NCBI RefSeq assembly: GCF_014647375.1
Contig: NZ_BMPB01000017.1
Coordinates: 124,001 to 188,000 of the forward strand
Source: Parabacteroides faecis
Lineage (GTDB): Bacteria > Bacteroidota > Bacteroidia > Bacteroidales > Tannerellaceae
Direction: 5' to 3'
Length of the DNA: 64,000 nt
The stretch's first letter is position 1, and every line of letters starts with the position of its first letter. A model generated the notes under the pieces. The model saw only the letters and a list, made by a program, of their open reading frames with translations. It searched no databases and was not told where the DNA came from. A program made the translations under genes and the position numbers. Below are positions 1 to 8,821 of this stretch, in pieces.

Positions 1-1442
1 TCGGGGTACGGAAAACGTTCGGGACTAAAAGGAAGTACCTGATCAGGCAATTCCTGGTGGAGTCGGGACTGATAACGTCGATAGCCCTTTTGTTGTCGGT
101 CGGGTTGATCTGGCTGAGTCTTCCCTTGTTTAATGAATTTATAGGTGTCCGGTTATCCTTCAGTCTTCTTAATCCGACGATTGTGATAGGGTTGTTGGTA
201 ATCGGGTTATTCTGTACTTTTCTGGCAGGCAGTTATCCAGCCTTGTATTTATCTTCTTACAATCCGTTGGCTACGTTGAAAATGCAGAAAGTGAGTAAAG
301 GGGGGAGTGCCGCATGGATACGTCAGGGGTTAGTCGTCTTTCAGTTTACGATGGCATTTATTCTGATTTGCAGCACTTTTGTTATTTATCTTCAGATACA
401 ACTGATACAAAAACGTGATATCGGGATAGTAAAAGACAATCTGGTGAGTTTTTCTGTCACGGCTGAGTTATATAATTCGTCATCGGCTGTGCTGAACGAA
501 TTGAGAAATACAGGTGTGGTAGAGAAATGTGGATTTTCTGCCAATCAGATCCTGAATTCGAGTATGAAAACCAATCCCTGGGTCTGGAATGGGAAAGATC
601 CGGAGGATGATGCCTATGTCTCTGTGAATTTTGTATCGGAAGGTTTAATCGGTGCTGCCGGTATAAAACTTATAGACGGAACGGATATTGATCCGACTAA
701 GAAAAATAATAAAGGGGAGGCTGGGGTTCTTATCAATGAAACTCTGGCAAAAAGAATGGGAAAAGAAGGACGTATAGGAGGACAGATCGGACAGTCGGCA
801 GAACGTAAATGGGAAATCGTAGGTATTATGAAAGATTTTGTGTTCGATGATTTTTATGCAATCGAACCGGCGTCGGCATTGTTTTTTTATGATCCGAAAA
901 GAACGAACCTATTGTTTGTCCGTCTGAAACCGGATATCGAGACATACAAAGCAATAGGGCAGGTGCAAACTGTATTACGTTCTTTTACGCCGTATCACGC
1001 ATTCGAACCGACCTTTATGACTGACGATTTCGATCGTTTATTCGAGAATGAACATCTGGTAGAAAAACTGTCCGCCTTGTTTGCCGTGCTGGCTATTTTC
1101 ATATCCTGTTTAGGATTATTGGGGTTAAGTGCTTTCTCTGCCGAACAACGAACCAAAGAGATCGGTATCCGTAAGGTTTTGGGTGCTAAGATAATAGATA
1201 TACTTTTCCTGTTGGGAAAAGCGTATATGGTGCTTCTGCTTATTTCTTTTGTAATAGGTATTCCTGTCTCATTATATGCCGGTACTCGTTACCTGAAAGA
1301 TTATGCTTATCGTATTGTGCTCAGTTGGAATATCTTTGTTGGGGTTGCTTTGCTGATCACCCTGATAGCCCTTCTGACAGTTAGTTTCCAGTCACTGAAA
1401 GCTGCCATTGCCAATCCGGTGAAGTCGATAAAGACGGAGTGA
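1..1442 (+). CDS. ABC transporter permease, FtsX/MacB type (5' truncated by window)
   Basis: The reading frame is already open at base 3 and continues to a TGA at 1440-1442, about 479 residues. It opens with GVRKTFGTKRKYLIRQF, the cytoplasmic coupling loop typical of MacB-like permeases, so the start lies left of the window; the internal GTG at 57 is not a real start. A transmembrane segment follows, then a long extracytoplasmic domain (roughly residues 110-340) and a second FtsX domain with three membrane helices and a second coupling motif, AEQRTKEIGIRKVLGAK. Bacteroidales carry many such about 800-residue duplicated permeases, paired with an ATPase and a periplasmic adaptor, and used for efflux or lipoprotein/peptide export. 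The substrate cannot be read from this part. The family call is strong. Confidence 0.9.
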   Translation, partial: GVRKTFGTKRKYLIRQFLVESGLITSIALLLSVGLIWLSLPLFNEFIGVRLSFSLLNPTIVIGLLVIGLFCTFLAGSYPALYLSSYNPLATLKMQKVSKGGSAAWIRQGLVVFQFTMAFILICSTFVIYLQIQLIQKRDIGIVKDNLVSFSVTAELYNSSSAVLNELRNTGVVEKCGFSANQILNSSMKTNPWVWNGKDPEDDAYVSVNFVSEGLIGAAGIKLIDGTDIDPTKKNNKGEAGVLINETLAKRMGKEGRIGGQIGQSAERKWEIVGIMKDFVFDDFYAIEPASALFFYDPKRTNLLFVRLKPDIETYKAIGQVQTVLRSFTPYHAFEPTFMTDDFDRLFENEHLVEKLSALFAVLAIFISCLGLLGLSAFSAEQRTKEIGIRKVLGAKIIDILFLLGKAYMVLLLISFVIGIPVSLYAGTRYLKDYAYRIVLSWNIFVGVALLITLIALLTVSFQSLKAAIANPVKSIKTE

Positions 1443-1469
1443 GTCTGATATAGGTCTTATAGAACAATT

Positions 1470-1518
1470 ATGACTCGTAGAAATTTCATCATATCCTGTC
1501 TTTGAGGACTTCTGTTTA
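1470..1518 (+). pseudogene. Degenerate duplicate of the 5' end of the NlpC/P60 gene
   Basis: These 49 bases match the first 49 coding bases of the gene at 1638 at 39 positions, starting at the ATG in both. The copy translates as MTRRNFIISCL followed by a TGA, against MTCRNFIISHLW in the intact gene. Similarity fades after about 49 bases. It looks like the decayed remnant of a partial tandem duplication, or of a paralogous lipoprotein gene. It has no coding capacity of its own. Confidence 0.6.
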
Positions 1519-1594
1519 GGGTTATAACCATAACAAAAGAATAGTATTGCAGGTTTTTTGGGGCTACAACCCTAAAAGCTTATTGGAAATATAC

Positions 1595-1602
1595 TATATT
1601 TG
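1595..1602 (+). promoter_or_regulatory. -7 box TATATTTG for the NlpC/P60 gene
   Basis: A perfect match to the Bacteroidota -7 consensus TAnnTTTG, 35 bases before the ATG at 1638. No convincing -33 element at the usual distance. It is flanked by copies of a TTAGGG-type motif in opposite orientations (about 1515-1530 and 1603-1620), which may be a regulator site. Confidence 0.5.
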
Positions 1603-1637
1603 TGGTTATATCCCTAAAATTAGTTGTATGATAAGTC

Positions 1638-2171
1638 ATGACTTGTAGAAATTTTATCATATCCCATCTCTGGATGCTTTTGTTTATTCTGGCACTGACA
1701 TCCTGCGGTAGCAAGAAGCGTGTTGCACTTCCGGCTGACTTTAAAGGGCCTAAAGAATTATCGCGTTTGTATGGAGTCCGTATTACTCCCGATGATAATA
1801 TATTCCTTTATAATGAGGGAGCTAAATGGCTCGGTACGCCTCACCGGATGGGAGGAAGTACGAAACGGGGAGTCGATTGTTCCGGATTTGTGGCGATTGT
1901 CTTTCGGGAGGTTTATGGAAAACAATTGTCGCGTTCGTCGGCGGATATGCTGAAATATAACTGCCGGAAGGTTAGCCGGGGTAAATTGCAGGAAGGCGAC
2001 CTGGTGTTTTTCAGGACAGGGAGCGGTAAGAAAAAAGTACCTAACCATGTCGGTATTTATCTGAAGAACGGTAAATTTATCCATACCAGTACTTCGAAAG
2101 GAGTTATAGTAAGTAACTTGAGCGAACCCTATTATACACGGAGCTGGATAACAGGCGGTCGGGTGAAGTAA
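1638..2171 (+). CDS. NlpC/P60 family cell-wall peptidase, lipoprotein
   Basis: 177 residues. The signal peptide ends in a lipobox (LTSC, Cys23), so the mature protein is probably anchored in the outer membrane. The NlpC/P60 papain-like domain fills residues 55-177: Cys81 in VDCSGF is the nucleophile, His137 in NHVGIY the base and His149 in KFIHTS the third residue. Enzymes of this family cleave stem-peptide bonds in peptidoglycan, often D-Glu to diaminopimelate. The domain is minimal, with no SH3 or LysM partner, as in E. coli Spr/MepS. The gene appears monocistronic with its own -7 box. A broken copy of its 5' end lies 168 bases upstream. Confidence 0.92.
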   Translation: MTCRNFIISHLWMLLFILALTSCGSKKRVALPADFKGPKELSRLYGVRITPDDNIFLYNEGAKWLGTPHRMGGSTKRGVDCSGFVAIVFREVYGKQLSRSSADMLKYNCRKVSRGKLQEGDLVFFRTGSGKKKVPNHVGIYLKNGKFIHTSTSKGVIVSNLSEPYYTRSWITGGRVK

Positions 2172-2212
2172 GATATTTTTGTAAACATCTGAGCAGAAGT
2201 TGCATTTTTATG

Positions 2213-2220
2213 TATCTTTG
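2213..2220 (+). promoter_or_regulatory. -7 box TATCTTTG for serS
   Basis: Perfect TAnnTTTG match 31 bases before the chosen serS start at 2251. Because it lies inside the extended reading frame that opens at 2200, it argues against that longer start. Confidence 0.6.
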
Positions 2221-2250
2221 CACTTCAAAATAAATAAACATAGAGCAAGT

Positions 2251-3525
2251 ATGTTGACGCTTAAAATGATTACGGAAGAAACAGACCGCGTAATTCGTGG
2301 CCTGGAGAAGAAACACTTTAAGGGTGCACAAGAAAGCATCGCTAAGGTGATCGAACTGAACGATAAAAGACGTAGTACACAGAATCAATTAGATACAAAC
2401 CTGGCAGAGGTAAATTCGCTGTCGAAAGCAATCGGTGGCCTGATGAAAGAAGGCAAAAAAGAAGAAGCCGAAGCTGCTAAAAAGCGTGTTGCCGAGATCA
2501 AGGAAATCAGCAAGGGTATCCAGGCTGAAATGGATCAGGCTTCGGAAGAGATGCAGAACCTGCTTTATACAATTCCGAATGTTCCTTATGATGAAGTTCC
2601 TGAAGGTGTAGCTGCCGAAGATAATGTGGTAGAGAAAATGGGTGGCATGGAAACCGAGTTGCCGAAAGATGCGCTGCCTCATTGGGAATTAGCTAAGAAA
2701 TACGACCTGATCGACTTCGATCTGGGAGTGAAGATCACCGGTGCCGGTTTTCCGGTTTACAAAGGACAGGGTGCTCAGTTGCAGCGTGCCCTTATCAATT
2801 TCTTCCTGGATGAAGCCCGCAAATCGGGTTATATGGAAATCATGCCGCCGACAGTAGTAAATGCTGCTTCCGGTTTTGGTACAGGTCAGCTTCCGGATAA
2901 AGAAGGCCAGATGTATCATTGTGAGGTAGATGATCTTTATCTGATACCGACGGCAGAAGTGCCTGTAACAAATATCTATCGCGATGTGATCATCGATGAA
3001 AAGCAATTGCCGATCAAGAACTGTGCTTATACACAGTGTTTCCGTCGTGAAGCAGGTTCGTACGGTAAGGATGTACGTGGGCTGAACCGTCTGCATGAGT
3101 TTTCTAAAGTGGAACTGGTTCGTATCGACAAGCCGGAACATTCAAAACAATCTCATCAGGAGATGTTGGATCATGTGGAAGGTTTGCTTCAGAAACTGGA
3201 ACTTCCGTATCGTATCCTTCGTCTGTGTGGTGGCGATATGAGTTTTACTGCGGCTCTTTGTTTTGATTTCGAAGTCTATTCCGAAGCTCAGAAACGTTGG
3301 CTGGAAGTTAGTTCTGTTTCCAATTTCGACAATTATCAGGCGAACCGTCTGAAATGCCGTTACCGTGATGAAAACAAAAAAACTCAACTGTGTCACACCC
3401 TGAATGGTAGTGCTTTGGCTTTGCCGCGTATTGTGGCTGCATTGCTTGAGAACAATCAGACACCGGAAGGTATCCGCATTCCGAAAGCGCTGATTCCTTA
3501 CACAGGATTTGATATGATCAAATAA
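2251..3525 (+). CDS. serS: Seryl-tRNA synthetase
   Basis: Charges tRNA-Ser with serine in the cytoplasm; class II synthetase, 424 residues from the ATG at 2251. An ATG at 2200 is in frame, but it precedes and overlaps the -7 box, and family members start at MLTLKMI. The N-terminal long coiled-coil arm (about residues 25-105) contacts the tRNA. The class II core follows with motif 2 around CFRREAGSYGKDVRGLNRLHEF and motif 3 GSALALPRIVAALLEN near the C terminus. Length and all motifs are normal. It is a single gene followed by a strong hairpin terminator. Confidence 0.98.
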   Translation: MLTLKMITEETDRVIRGLEKKHFKGAQESIAKVIELNDKRRSTQNQLDTNLAEVNSLSKAIGGLMKEGKKEEAEAAKKRVAEIKEISKGIQAEMDQASEEMQNLLYTIPNVPYDEVPEGVAAEDNVVEKMGGMETELPKDALPHWELAKKYDLIDFDLGVKITGAGFPVYKGQGAQLQRALINFFLDEARKSGYMEIMPPTVVNAASGFGTGQLPDKEGQMYHCEVDDLYLIPTAEVPVTNIYRDVIIDEKQLPIKNCAYTQCFRREAGSYGKDVRGLNRLHEFSKVELVRIDKPEHSKQSHQEMLDHVEGLLQKLELPYRILRLCGGDMSFTAALCFDFEVYSEAQKRWLEVSSVSNFDNYQANRLKCRYRDENKKTQLCHTLNGSALALPRIVAALLENNQTPEGIRIPKALIPYTGFDMIK

Positions 3526-3560
3526 TATCCGTAGATTAGTAGCGGAAAAAATAACAGGAG

Positions 3561-3599
3561 ACGGGATGGAGAGTAGCGAGGTTACTTCCGTCCCGTTTT
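3561..3599 (+). terminator. Rho-independent terminator after serS
   Basis: A 10-bp stem (ACGGGATGGA paired with TCCGTCCCGT, one mismatch) with a GAGTAGCGAGGTTACT-type loop, followed by TTTT. It lies 35 bases after the serS stop codon. Confidence 0.75.
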
Positions 3600-3621
3600 G
3601 CTTTAAATCTAAAAACAGAAA

Positions 3622-4911
3622 ATGAAGAAGATTAAACAAGTTTTTTTATTGGGTATAGCTGTCCTGATGTGCAGTTGTCAGGGGAAACAGTTAGAACTGA
3701 CAGCGGATGCGGTGGTTGTTCCGTTGGGTGGAAATACCTATGTGACAGCAGGGAAAGATGGAGCGAAAGTCTCAACCGAAGGTATCAAATCGTGGACGGG
3801 ACCCGAAGCTGTTCTTTCATCGTGGTTTAAGGTAAGCCAGGCAGGAGAATTGAAACTGTTCCTGAAAGCCTCTGCTACGGAAGGTCCGTCGGTGGTGAAG
3901 GTTACTTTTGGCGGAAAGAGTTTTGATGTGAAGGTCGTAGATGCTGCGGAAACGGTTATTCCGGTAGGTAGCATATTACTTTCTGAACCAGGTTATGTGC
4001 GTGTGGATTTGCAGGGAGAGAAAAAAGAAGGTACTCAGTTTGCCGGTATTTCCGAACTGTTGATAGATGGTCCGGCTGCCCGGGAACCTCTTTATTTTAT
4101 ACGTGATTTTGAACCTTACTGGGGAATGCGCGGACCTTCAGTGCACATGAAATATACTTTGCCGGAAGAACCGATTGAATATTTTTATAATGAAATAACT
4201 GTACCTGAGGGAGAAGATAAAATAGGTAGTTATTTTATGACCAATGGTTTTGGGGAAGGATATTGTGGTATCCAGGCGAATAGCGACAAAGAGCGTCGTA
4301 TTTTATTTTCTGTATGGAGCCCGTTTGAAACGGATGATCCGAAAGCGATACCGGAAGATCACCGTATTAAATTACTGGCACAGGGAAAGGACGTTCATAT
4401 CGGCGAGTTTGGTAATGAGGGTTCTGGCGGACAAAGTTATTTGATTTATCCCTGGAAAGCAGGTGAAACTTATCGTGTAATTACACGCGTTCATCCGGAT
4501 GGGAAAGGAAATACCGCTTATTATGCCTGGTTTTTTGCCCCTGAAGAAAATCAATGGCGCCTGATAGCCGGGTTCTTGCGTCCGCAGACAAATGTGTGGT
4601 ATACCGGAGCACATTCTTTCCTTGAAAACTTTATACCCGGACAAGGCTATCTGGAACGTAGCGTCCGTTTCGGAAACCAATGGGCACGTACGGCAAAAGG
4701 AGAATGGAAAGAACTTACCGAAGGTATGTTTACTTATGATGCTACAGCCCGTGCCGGGGTCCGTCAGGATTATGCGGGTGGTGTGGCTGATAATATGTTT
4801 TTCCTTCGTAACGGCGGTTTCTTCAATGATAATACAGAGTTTAAATCTATGTTTACCCGTCAGCCGAATGGCACTGTTCCGGAGGTGGATGTAAGTAAGT
4901 TACCCTTATAA
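3622..4911 (+). CDS. DUF5077/DUF3472 domain lipoprotein
   Basis: 429 residues with a lipobox signal peptide (MCSC, Cys19), so surface or periplasmic and lipid-anchored. Residues about 22-145 form a beta-rich DUF5077-type module that resembles a carbohydrate-binding domain (small-residue strands, LFLKASA, VRVDLQGEK). Residues about 155-420 match the DUF3472 family: FEPYWGMRGPSVHM, GSYFMTNGFGEGYCGIQ and EFGNEGSGGQSYL. The function of DUF3472 is unknown to me; these proteins occur in Bacteroidota and often carry carbohydrate-binding modules, so a role in glycan binding or processing is inferred. The next lipoprotein gene starts 11 bases later, probably in the same transcript. Confidence 0.8.
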   Translation: MKKIKQVFLLGIAVLMCSCQGKQLELTADAVVVPLGGNTYVTAGKDGAKVSTEGIKSWTGPEAVLSSWFKVSQAGELKLFLKASATEGPSVVKVTFGGKSFDVKVVDAAETVIPVGSILLSEPGYVRVDLQGEKKEGTQFAGISELLIDGPAAREPLYFIRDFEPYWGMRGPSVHMKYTLPEEPIEYFYNEITVPEGEDKIGSYFMTNGFGEGYCGIQANSDKERRILFSVWSPFETDDPKAIPEDHRIKLLAQGKDVHIGEFGNEGSGGQSYLIYPWKAGETYRVITRVHPDGKGNTAYYAWFFAPEENQWRLIAGFLRPQTNVWYTGAHSFLENFIPGQGYLERSVRFGNQWARTAKGEWKELTEGMFTYDATARAGVRQDYAGGVADNMFFLRNGGFFNDNTEFKSMFTRQPNGTVPEVDVSKLPL

Positions 4912-4922
4912 GATAGGCTGTT

Positions 4923-5876
4923 ATGTATAAAAATTTGGTTTCAGTACTTGTCTTATTTTTTGCTTTTTTGTCTTGTTCCTTTTCTTCCCAAAAGGATCTT
5001 GAAGGAGGTGTGTTGTGGGAAATCTCAGGAAATGGGCTTGAAAAGCCTTCTTATCTTTTGGGAACGTGGCATGGAACTTTCGATATATTGTATAGTTATG
5101 TTGATAGTATTCCCGGTTTTCAAAAAGCGTTCGATACCTGTACGCAATATGTGGGAGAAGCAGAAAATATAGATAATATGGAAGAGTTTATGTCTTCATT
5201 TGACCCCAAATTGCCAAGGGATACTTCTTATACAAATTTATTGGATGAACCTGAATATTCATTTCTGGACTCTGTGTTGGTTAGCCGAATGAATGTTCCT
5301 TTGGATAAAATGTATTTGAAGCCGGCTTTTCTGGCATTGGTACTTAGGCAGCTGGAGGAACAAGCTAAGCTGGTGAAGGCAGGATACAGCCAGGGGCAAA
5401 TTGATAGTATGCGTACTCAGGTCATGGATGTGGTATTGTACACAAGTGCAAAAGACAAGCAATATAATGTGTTGGGTTTGGAGACAATCAAGGAACAATT
5501 GGATATGTTATTTCCTGAGGGTAATCTGAAAGAGGAAGCCTCCCAGTTGATCATCGCTTTACGAGACCAGAAAGTACAGACTCTTTTGATAGATGAATTG
5601 CATAGTGCTTACCGGTCACAGGATATAAACCGTATAGTTGATTGTGAGAAAAAGATTCGTTCGGCTTTTCAGGATGAACCTCTGTATAGTAAGGAATATG
5701 ACGATTTTTTAGAAAAGATGATAGACCAAAGGAACCGGGACTGGGTACAAAAGTTACCCGGATTAATTAAAGATAATCCGACATTCATAGCAGTCGGTGT
5801 TCGTCATTTACCGGGTAAAAATGGAGTTATTTGTCTTTTACGGGAAAAGGGTTATCGAGTGGAAGCCTTCAGATAA
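4923..5876 (+). CDS. TraB/GumN-like lipoprotein
   Basis: 317 residues. The signal peptide ends at LSC (Cys18), giving a lipoprotein. The TraB/GumN fold shows in the N-terminal motif YLLGTWHGT (GTWH, residues 47-50) and the C-terminal block FIAVGVRHLPGKNGVICLL, where the conserved Gly and His residues lie. Relatives (EreA/ChaN-like, TIKI, GumN) include erythromycin esterases and metal-dependent proteases; the bacterial GumN branch is mostly uncharacterised. The central region (about residues 150-270) is helical. It follows the DUF3472 gene by 11 bases. The hairpin at 5916-5950 ends the transcript. Family call good, activity unknown. Confidence 0.82.
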   Translation: MYKNLVSVLVLFFAFLSCSFSSQKDLEGGVLWEISGNGLEKPSYLLGTWHGTFDILYSYVDSIPGFQKAFDTCTQYVGEAENIDNMEEFMSSFDPKLPRDTSYTNLLDEPEYSFLDSVLVSRMNVPLDKMYLKPAFLALVLRQLEEQAKLVKAGYSQGQIDSMRTQVMDVVLYTSAKDKQYNVLGLETIKEQLDMLFPEGNLKEEASQLIIALRDQKVQTLLIDELHSAYRSQDINRIVDCEKKIRSAFQDEPLYSKEYDDFLEKMIDQRNRDWVQKLPGLIKDNPTFIAVGVRHLPGKNGVICLLREKGYRVEAFR

Positions 5877-5915
5877 AAAAGAGAGGATTATACAACGAAG
5901 ATTTATATTTTAAAG

Positions 5916-5950
5916 TGCACTCCTTAAGTTGAATATAACTAAGGAGTGCA
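5916..5950. terminator. Bidirectional terminator between convergent genes
   Basis: A perfect 11-bp stem, TGCACTCCTTA paired with TAAGGAGTGCA, with a 13-base loop. T/A-rich flanks on both sides suit termination of the TraB/GumN gene on the plus strand and of the PUL operon on the minus strand. The minus-strand stop codon at 5939-5941 lies inside it. Confidence 0.75.
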
Positions 5951-6397
5951 TTTGGTATAAAGTAGGATTAACAGGTCATCTTTTAATGAAAGATGTATCT
6001 GGTAGTCATCGAAAGTATAGATCGTGTTCAATGTTTCTCCGTCTACATCTATTTCCTCTCCTGAAGCTTCAGCTTCCTGCAAAGAAATTTCTTCCAGGAG
6101 CGTAGCTGCCCAATAACGATGAATCGGCAACAAACGTTCGTAGGACACACATACATTATTTTCCAAATAGAAGCGATAGGACACTTTGAATAAGCGTCCT
6201 AATTCATCTTCTTCCTGGTCGGTCATAATGAAGAGCGTATCGGTCTGTTTACAGTTTTCGATGCGTTCCTTGTTCTCTGAAATATATTGGAGGATATTTT
6301 TATCGGTTTTATCCAACCATGTCTGGGAAAAAATAGCCTGGCTGCCTACTAGCAGCAACAGGACTATCATTAACTTATTCCACATAAAATTCTGCAT
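5939..6397 (-). CDS. Small secreted protein of unknown function, last gene of PUL
   Basis: 152 residues. A hydrophobic signal peptide (about residues 7-25, LMIVLLLLVGSQAIFSQ) with an AxxS-type cleavage region and no lipobox Cys suggests periplasmic export. The mature part is acidic, with short strands and no recognisable catalytic motif. The start at 6397 overlaps the end of the GH3 gene by 23 bases, so translation is probably coupled; an in-frame ATG at 6385 also overlaps. Position at the end of the operon suggests a minor accessory role in glycan use, but this is inference only. Confidence 0.7.
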   Translation of the reverse strand: MQNFMWNKLMIVLLLLVGSQAIFSQTWLDKTDKNILQYISENKERIENCKQTDTLFIMTDQEEDELGRLFKVSYRFYLENNVCVSYERLLPIHRYWAATLLEEISLQEAEASGEEIDVDGETLNTIYTFDDYQIHLSLKDDLLILLYTKCTP

Positions 6398-8792
6398 TTA
6401 AAGGAGTCGATTGGGATGAATTTCCGGCAGACAGGAAGAACTTCCCGGGTTCTACTACAAACTCATTTTGATCGTTATACATGCCGTAAGCACGGCGGTT
6501 TACCTTGAAAGTGACTGTCTTTTCTTCACCCGGTTCCAGAGAGACACGTTCGAAGCCGCATAATTCTTTTTCGAAGCGGGAGATGGAAGATGTTTCGTCG
6601 TTCAGATAAAGCTGGACGACTTCATCGCCTTTTACCGAACCTGTGTTTTTTACTTTGCAGGTAACGGTCAAGGTGTCTCCATCGGCTATTTTTGCAATGG
6701 TCGGTTGAAGGTCGCTTAGTTCGAAGGTGGTATAGCTGAGTCCGTAGCCGAACGGATACAATTCGCCGTCCACCCGTGCAAAACCTTTACCTGTAGCATT
6801 TGGTTTGAAAGGGAAGGCCCAGGGAATTTGTCCGACCGATTTCGGAAAGGTGGCAGAGAGTTTTCCTCCGGGATTATAGTCACCGAACAGCACTTCGGCA
6901 ACCGCTTGTCCGGAGAACTCCCCGGGATACCAGGCTTCAACGATGGCCGGTAAATGGGTATCTTCCCAATTCAATGTGACCGGCCGGCCGTTGAATAGTA
7001 CTAATACGACCGGAGTACCGGTTGCCTGTACAGCACGTACCAGCTCTTTTTGCCTACCCGACAGATCCAGGTTGACACGACTCCTGGATTCACCGATCGT
7101 ACGGAAGTCATCGCCTACATAAACGATTGCAACTTCAGCTTTTCGGGCAATCTCTACGGCTTCGTCGATTTCTTCTTTTTCCTTATCGCTCAGTTCAAAG
7201 AACATCACATCGCTTTGCGGGAAGTTTTTATCCCGGACATTACAACCTTTGGCATACATCAGATTTACATTGTCTCCCAACAAATTCTTCAGTCCTTGCA
7301 GACCGGTTATTATTTCCGGATTATGGGAGCCGTAACGGGAAGTCAACGATTTGTATTCATCCGCCAACGGACCAATCACCGCAATGTTTTTGATGTCTTT
7401 TGACAAAGGCAACCTGTTTTTTTCATTTTTCAGTAAGACGATGGATTCGTGGGCGGCACGTAATGAAACAGTCCGGTTTTTCTCGCTGTTGACTATCCGG
7501 TCTGCGAGTTGGGGGTCTTTTACATAAGGTTCGTCGAAAAGTCCCAGCCAGAATTTGACATAAAGAACTTCCCGTACGCGCTGATCCAGGGTACTTTCCT
7601 CTACCAAGCCGTTTGTCAAGGCTTTTCGTAACGTTTCGATAAATATTTCCGGTTTTTGGAAGAATGTGCGGATATTCAACCCAGCATTCAACTCGCTGGC
7701 AACGGCTTCTTCTTCATTATCTACAATGTGATAGAACTTTTTATTTTTATCAATGCTCCAACTGTCGGATACGATATATCCTTTAAATCCCCATTGGTTT
7801 CGCATTAATTCGGTCATCAGATAATAACTGGCACTGACCGGAGTGCCGTTATAGTCGTTATGGGCACACATGGTTCCCAGGGCTCCGGCTTCCTGGAAGG
7901 CGATACGGAACGGTTCCAAGTGAAGTTCGTGTACTTCCTGTGGAGTGGCATGTGGATCGGTGCGTGATTCACAGTCGCGACCTCCGGCAGGCACTCCATA
8001 GATGGCGAAGTGTTTGGGGGTGGATACCACCCGGTTACTCTGGATGCCAAGTACCTGTTGTCGTCCCAGTTCTCCGGCAAGATAAGGATCTTCTCCGTAG
8101 CTTTCGACGGTCCGTCCCCAACGTGGGTCGCGTGCCAGGTCGAGAATGGGAGAGTAGACATTTGTATATCCTAGGGCTTTCGCTTCTTCTCCGGTGATAC
8201 GGCCGATCTCACGGACAAGTTCTTTATCCCAGGTACATCCTAGTCCGATCTGTGCCGGGAAGAATGTCGATTTTTCATGCTTTAGTCCGCGGATCCCTTC
8301 GTTGGTCATGTCGGCAGGGATTCCCAGACGTGTTTCTTCCACAAAGAAAGCCTGTACTTTATTCATGGCATCTGTGTGATTGGAGTAGGGATAATCCAGG
8401 GAAGTACGTTTCCATTCTCCATTCAGATGTTCGTCGATGTTGCCGATACCGTCTTTCCAGATCCGGTTTTTCCATTCCGGCGTTGGAAGAGTATCTTTCA
8501 ACACGGCACCATATCCGTAGATTGTACCTAGCTGACAGGTTTTCTCCTCGGTTGTCATTTGTTTGAGCAGATCTTCCACCCGTCTGTCGATGGGCTGGGA
8601 AGGATCTTCGTAAATATCTTTTTCTCCGTTTTTATTGAAGTCGATCCATCCTTTGTGATAGATGTTCTTCTGCTTTTTGGGTATGCCGGGCTTTGAAGCC
8701 TGCAGGTTGTAGCAATCTGCGCTCAGCATGGGGAGTATCCCGAATAAAAAGCAAAGAAGCAGACGTTTGGGAGATGTGTTATTGATGATCAT
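6375..8792 (-). CDS. Beta-glucosidase-type glycoside hydrolase, family GH3
   Basis: 805 residues, secreted. The (beta/alpha)8 domain begins near residue 65 (KQMTTEEKTCQLG) and carries the family blocks YSPILDLARDPRWGR, ESYGEDPYLAGELGRQ and TPKHFAIYG. The retaining nucleophile is Asp343 in GYIVSDSWSID. The GH3 C-terminal alpha/beta sandwich follows (IAVIGPLADE), then a fibronectin-III-like domain at about 690-800 (VKNTGSVKGDEVVQLYLND). GH3 enzymes remove non-reducing beta-linked glucose, xylose, arabinose or GlcNAc residues, and specificity cannot be read here. The N terminus is hydrophobic. It is the sixth gene of the minus-strand PUL and sits 29 bases from the GH36-like gene. Confidence 0.93.
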   Translation of the reverse strand: MIINNTSPKRLLLCFLFGILPMLSADCYNLQASKPGIPKKQKNIYHKGWIDFNKNGEKDIYEDPSQPIDRRVEDLLKQMTTEEKTCQLGTIYGYGAVLKDTLPTPEWKNRIWKDGIGNIDEHLNGEWKRTSLDYPYSNHTDAMNKVQAFFVEETRLGIPADMTNEGIRGLKHEKSTFFPAQIGLGCTWDKELVREIGRITGEEAKALGYTNVYSPILDLARDPRWGRTVESYGEDPYLAGELGRQQVLGIQSNRVVSTPKHFAIYGVPAGGRDCESRTDPHATPQEVHELHLEPFRIAFQEAGALGTMCAHNDYNGTPVSASYYLMTELMRNQWGFKGYIVSDSWSIDKNKKFYHIVDNEEEAVASELNAGLNIRTFFQKPEIFIETLRKALTNGLVEESTLDQRVREVLYVKFWLGLFDEPYVKDPQLADRIVNSEKNRTVSLRAAHESIVLLKNEKNRLPLSKDIKNIAVIGPLADEYKSLTSRYGSHNPEIITGLQGLKNLLGDNVNLMYAKGCNVRDKNFPQSDVMFFELSDKEKEEIDEAVEIARKAEVAIVYVGDDFRTIGESRSRVNLDLSGRQKELVRAVQATGTPVVLVLFNGRPVTLNWEDTHLPAIVEAWYPGEFSGQAVAEVLFGDYNPGGKLSATFPKSVGQIPWAFPFKPNATGKGFARVDGELYPFGYGLSYTTFELSDLQPTIAKIADGDTLTVTCKVKNTGSVKGDEVVQLYLNDETSSISRFEKELCGFERVSLEPGEEKTVTFKVNRRAYGMYNDQNEFVVEPGKFFLSAGNSSQSTPLNAEFYVE

Positions 8793-8821
8793 GATCTTAC
8801 TATTAGATGCTTATATTTATG

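Noticed and set aside
57-1442. Complete ABC permease starting at GTG 57
   Set aside because: The frame is open upstream and encodes the conserved coupling loop GVRKTFG, so the gene simply begins before the window.
2200-2250. N-terminal extension of SerRS from ATG 2200
   Set aside because: It overlaps the promoter box and family members begin at MLTLK.
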